In this document: positions 5,356 to 7,072 of the stretch, piece after piece
How positions within the stretch are numbered: position 1 is the stretch's first letter
Layout of the letters: each line of letters starts with the position of its first letter
Assembly (NCBI GenBank): GCA_934371505.1
Contig: CAKRNW010000108.1
Coordinates: forward strand, 1-7,072
Length of the DNA: 7,072 bases
From: an uncultured Lachnospiraceae bacterium
GTDB taxonomy: Bacteria > Bacillota > Clostridia > Lachnospirales > Lachnospiraceae
Direction of reading: 5' to 3'
Made by a program: the position numbers and the translations under genes
The notes under the pieces: model-generated
What the model saw: the letters and a program-made list of their open reading frames with translations, nothing else
What the model was told of the DNA's origin: nothing
The model's database searches: none

Positions 5356-6249
5356 TCAACGGAGCTTCTCGACATCCCACTCCATTACGACTCCGGTCGT
5401 TGCATCAATCGTGAATTCGTATTCTGTTCCACCGTAGATGATCTTTCCTTCATATTCCGGACGTCCGTCATCATAATCAAGCTTCCATTCGTAGAGATCC
5501 TTGTCTGTTGCACCGCTTACACGGTCAAGGGCTGTTTTCTTTGCATCTGCCTCACTGACCGTAACGTTCTTGCTGCCTGCTCCCATCGTTTTTTCTTCAT
5601 ATGCGGAGCTGATGATCTCTCCGGTGTCTGTCGCAATCTCATAGTCATACTTGGCACCGCCTGCATACCATTCAATGTCATATACCTGACGTCCGTCTTC
5701 ATAGTCAAGCTTTGACTTGGTGATCGTTGCGTCCGCTGCCTTCACTCCGGCATGCTCCAGTGCGATCTTCTGTGCTGCTGCTTCATCCACGGTTCCGGTA
5801 CCTGTTGCATTCTGTGCCGGTACAGAGGCTGAGGTCTGTGCCTTGGCTGAGGCTGAACCTGAGGTCTGTGCCGTGGCAGGGACAGTGGAGTCTGCTACCT
5901 CCGTCTGCGTCCCGGAAGCCTGCGCACTCTGTTCCTGGCTGCTCATTTCCATAACAGCTCCTGTCTCTGCATTGATCGTGTAGGCGTAGGCATACTCTCC
6001 GGAAGTAAATTCCACCTTATAGCAGACCACTCCCGCTACCTCACTTAAGGTCGTGGCTGAAATGTCTGCATCTGCCGCTTCAATATCAGCTGCTTTTAAC
6101 GCCGCTTCCTGTGCCTCCTCCATAGGGATCATCTGTGTCTGCTCCTGGCTGCCTGGCTGCGGAATACTGGCTGCCACATTATCTCTGCATCCGATCAGGG
6201 TCATTGCAAGTGCAAATGCCGCTCCGGTAAAAATCCATTTCTTTCTCAT
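5356..6249 (-). CDS. Lipoprotein with three PepSY-like domains
   Basis: Predicted secreted lipoprotein of 297 aa anchored to the outer face of the membrane. Residues 1-20 are a type II signal peptide (MRKKW, then a hydrophobic run) ending in the lipobox LIG-C with Cys21 as the lipidated residue. PepSY-like units follow at about 42-102, 154-218 and 229-293; each has a helical part with alanines, then a beta part ending in an Asp/Glu-Thr-Gly turn (NAETGAVM, ATDTGEII, DATTGVVMEW). Units 2 and 3 share KLDY-DGR and a Y-GG-Y pattern. A Ser/Ala/Thr/Gln linker (103-153) separates units 1 and 2. PepSY domains are thought to inhibit or regulate peptidases or sense the envelope; the partner is unknown. 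The start is the ATG at 6247-6249, with GGAGG twelve bases upstream; longer in-frame starts would bury the signal peptide. It lies 158 bases after the GGDEF gene on the same strand. Confidence 0.87.
   Translation of the reverse strand: MRKKWIFTGAAFALAMTLIGCRDNVAASIPQPGSQEQTQMIPMEEAQEAALKAADIEAADADISATTLSEVAGVVCYKVEFTSGEYAYAYTINAETGAVMEMSSQEQSAQASGTQTEVADSTVPATAQTSGSASAKAQTSASVPAQNATGTGTVDEAAAQKIALEHAGVKAADATITKSKLDYEDGRQVYDIEWYAGGAKYDYEIATDTGEIISSAYEEKTMGAGSKNVTVSEADAKKTALDRVSGATDKDLYEWKLDYDDGRPEYEGKIIYGGTEYEFTIDATTGVVMEWDVEKLR
5812..5871 (-). repeat. Tandem ten-residue repeat in the PepSY lipoprotein linker
   Basis: Residues 127-136 (AQTSGSASAK) and 137-146 (AQTSASVPAQ) are adjacent copies. 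At DNA level CTGAGGTCTGTGCC occurs exactly twice, at 5829-5842 and 5859-5872, thirty bases apart. The linker probably grew by in-frame duplication and may vary in length between strains. Confidence 0.7.
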
Positions 6250-6338
6250 ACTCTTTCTTATCCTCCATATCAGATTGGAATGCATAAAGTGTAGCCGATA
6301 TCCTGCCAGATTACAAGTGAAATTTCTATGTACAGGGG

Positions 6339-6361
6339 AAATTTGTAAAAATTTGACAAAT
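6339..6361. promoter_or_regulatory. Short repeats upstream of the PepSY gene, possible regulator site
   Basis: In the 158-base gap before the PepSY gene, AAATTTG occurs at 6339-6345 and again at 6349-6355, ten bases apart (one helical turn), and ATTTGT (6341-6346) with ACAAAT (6356-6361) forms an inverted repeat. Ten-base direct repeats are typical of response-regulator sites. I could not find a convincing promoter in the gap (best guesses TTGTAA-17-TACACT or an isolated TATATT), which would fit either activator-dependent transcription or read-through from the GGDEF gene. AT richness could produce such repeats by chance. Confidence 0.25.
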
Positions 6362-6407
6362 ATAGTAACATTTGCAAAACCGTAAATTGCGCCGCCCATG
6401 CCTCTTT

Positions 6408-7072
6408 TTACTCTATTCCTTTAGGGTCATTCTTCTCATAATATGTCTGCTTATCCTGATACATCAGCTTGTCAATACGATTCATAAAATCATCGATTGT
6501 TTCCTTGCTCAAATCAGAAATGGCATATCCCATAGATGCAGACAGCTGATATGGCTTGTCGTTTGTTTTGTTTTCTTCCTCGAAAATGTCCTTTGCCCGT
6601 GCAATCAGGTCTGTAATCAGCTGTTTGTCTGTTGTATGTAACATGACAACAAACTCATCGCCTGCGTATCTGGTTACAATACCATATTCGCAGAATGCTT
6701 TTCTGAGCAGTTCAGCCACAAGTATCAAGGCGGCATCACCCTCGGAATGACCATAGTTATCATTGATTTGTTTAAAACCGTTCAGGTCGAGCATAATTCC
6801 TGCGACCAGCTCACTCTTTTTCTTTTGTGCTTCTTCTTGCAAAAATGTGAGATATACACGGTTATACAGCCCCGTCAGACGGTCAATGAAAATCAATTCG
6901 TTTTTCAGTGCCGTCATAATGCCGGCAATGGCAATCGCAACAGAAGTCCATGTGATGGAACTTTCCTTGAAAAATACCTGCATAACAAGACCATTAATGA
7001 TAGGTACAAGACACACCTGCACCGGAAACAGCTTTAATGTACCGATTTTTTTGCGGCACCTTACATACAAAA
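6408..7072 (-). CDS. Membrane-associated GGDEF diguanylate cyclase, C-terminal part
   Basis: Predicted enzyme making cyclic di-GMP from two GTP. The 5' end lies outside the window; about 221 codons remain (numbering from the codon at 7068-7070). Residues 15-56 include two hydrophobic stretches (LFPVQVCLVPIINGLVMQVFF and VAIAIAGIMTAL), probably the last membrane helices of a sensor domain. The GGDEF domain starts at DRLTGLYNR (63-71), has the metal- and nucleotide-binding stretch MLDLNGFKQINDNYGHSEGD (93-112), and the active-site loop RYAGDEF (134-140), an AGDEF variant normally catalytically competent. The inhibitory I-site RxxD usually found just ahead of the loop is absent (CEYG there), suggesting no product inhibition. 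The domain ends at MYQDKQTYY, the usual A/MY.AK..GRN position. No EAL domain follows. The frame is open at the window edge, so the TTG at 7070 is not the true start. Confidence 0.9.
   Translation of the reverse strand, partial: LYVRCRKKIGTLKLFPVQVCLVPIINGLVMQVFFKESSITWTSVAIAIAGIMTALKNELIFIDRLTGLYNRVYLTFLQEEAQKKKSELVAGIMLDLNGFKQINDNYGHSEGDAALILVAELLRKAFCEYGIVTRYAGDEFVVMLHTTDKQLITDLIARAKDIFEEENKTNDKPYQLSASMGYAISDLSKETIDDFMNRIDKLMYQDKQTYYEKNDPKGIE

Noticed and set aside
5717..5983. Plus-strand Ala/Cys/Val-rich frame of 88 codons
   Set aside because: It is the reverse shadow of the PepSY lipoprotein's low-complexity linker; no ribosome site or independent support.
6250..6407. Longer N-terminus for the PepSY lipoprotein (frame open to 6399)
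   Set aside because: The extra 50 residues are not protein-like, lack a ribosome site and would place the signal peptide internally.

Overview
The window looks like chromosomal DNA from a clostridial Firmicute, most likely Lachnospiraceae. The basis is the style of the HisRS, AspRS and DegV proteins, strong GGAGG-type ribosome binding sites, near-consensus vegetative promoters and a moderate GC content. I made no database comparison, so the family-level call is an inference. No CRISPR array, rRNA, tRNA, insertion sequence or phage gene was seen.

Layout. Reading leftwards on the minus strand from about 4140: a histidine-phosphatase (phosphoglycerate-mutase-like) gene, a MATE-family multidrug transporter behind a long structured leader, hisS, and the 5' part of aspS, which leaves the window at base 1. 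hisS has its own promoter directly behind the MATE stop codon, and hisS and aspS are 17 bases apart, so they form a tRNA-synthetase operon. A DegV-family fatty-acid-binding protein gene (4325-5179, plus strand) diverges from the phosphatase gene, and each has its own promoter in the 234-base gap. Convergent to degV, on the minus strand, are a GGDEF diguanylate-cyclase gene entering from the right edge, a lipoprotein with three PepSY-like repeats, and a possible 42-codon small ORF. A strong hairpin separates these from degV.

Most notable region. The 5' leader of the MATE gene (about 3031-3284) has a perfect TTGACA-17-TATAAT promoter and roughly 250 transcribed bases. In order, these hold an 11-bp hairpin, a Shine-Dalgarno that can be masked by an upstream CUCCUU, an AUG inside another hairpin, a complete intrinsic terminator with seven U residues, further hairpins, a 5-codon mini-ORF with an ideal Shine-Dalgarno, and finally the MATE Shine-Dalgarno and start. 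The leader ORF runs across the terminator and is in frame with the transporter with no stop codon. This architecture suggests an attenuator, probably translation-coupled and possibly responsive to antibiotics, that controls the efflux pump. It is the best candidate here for an undescribed regulatory system; its inducer cannot be read from the sequence.

The remaining genes are ordinary housekeeping or envelope and signalling functions. Gaps over 100 bases without a clear gene are 3031-3484 (MATE leader and the gap behind the phosphatase gene), 4091-4324 (divergent promoters), 5180-5355 (hairpin and small ORF) and 6250-6407 (upstream of the PepSY gene).
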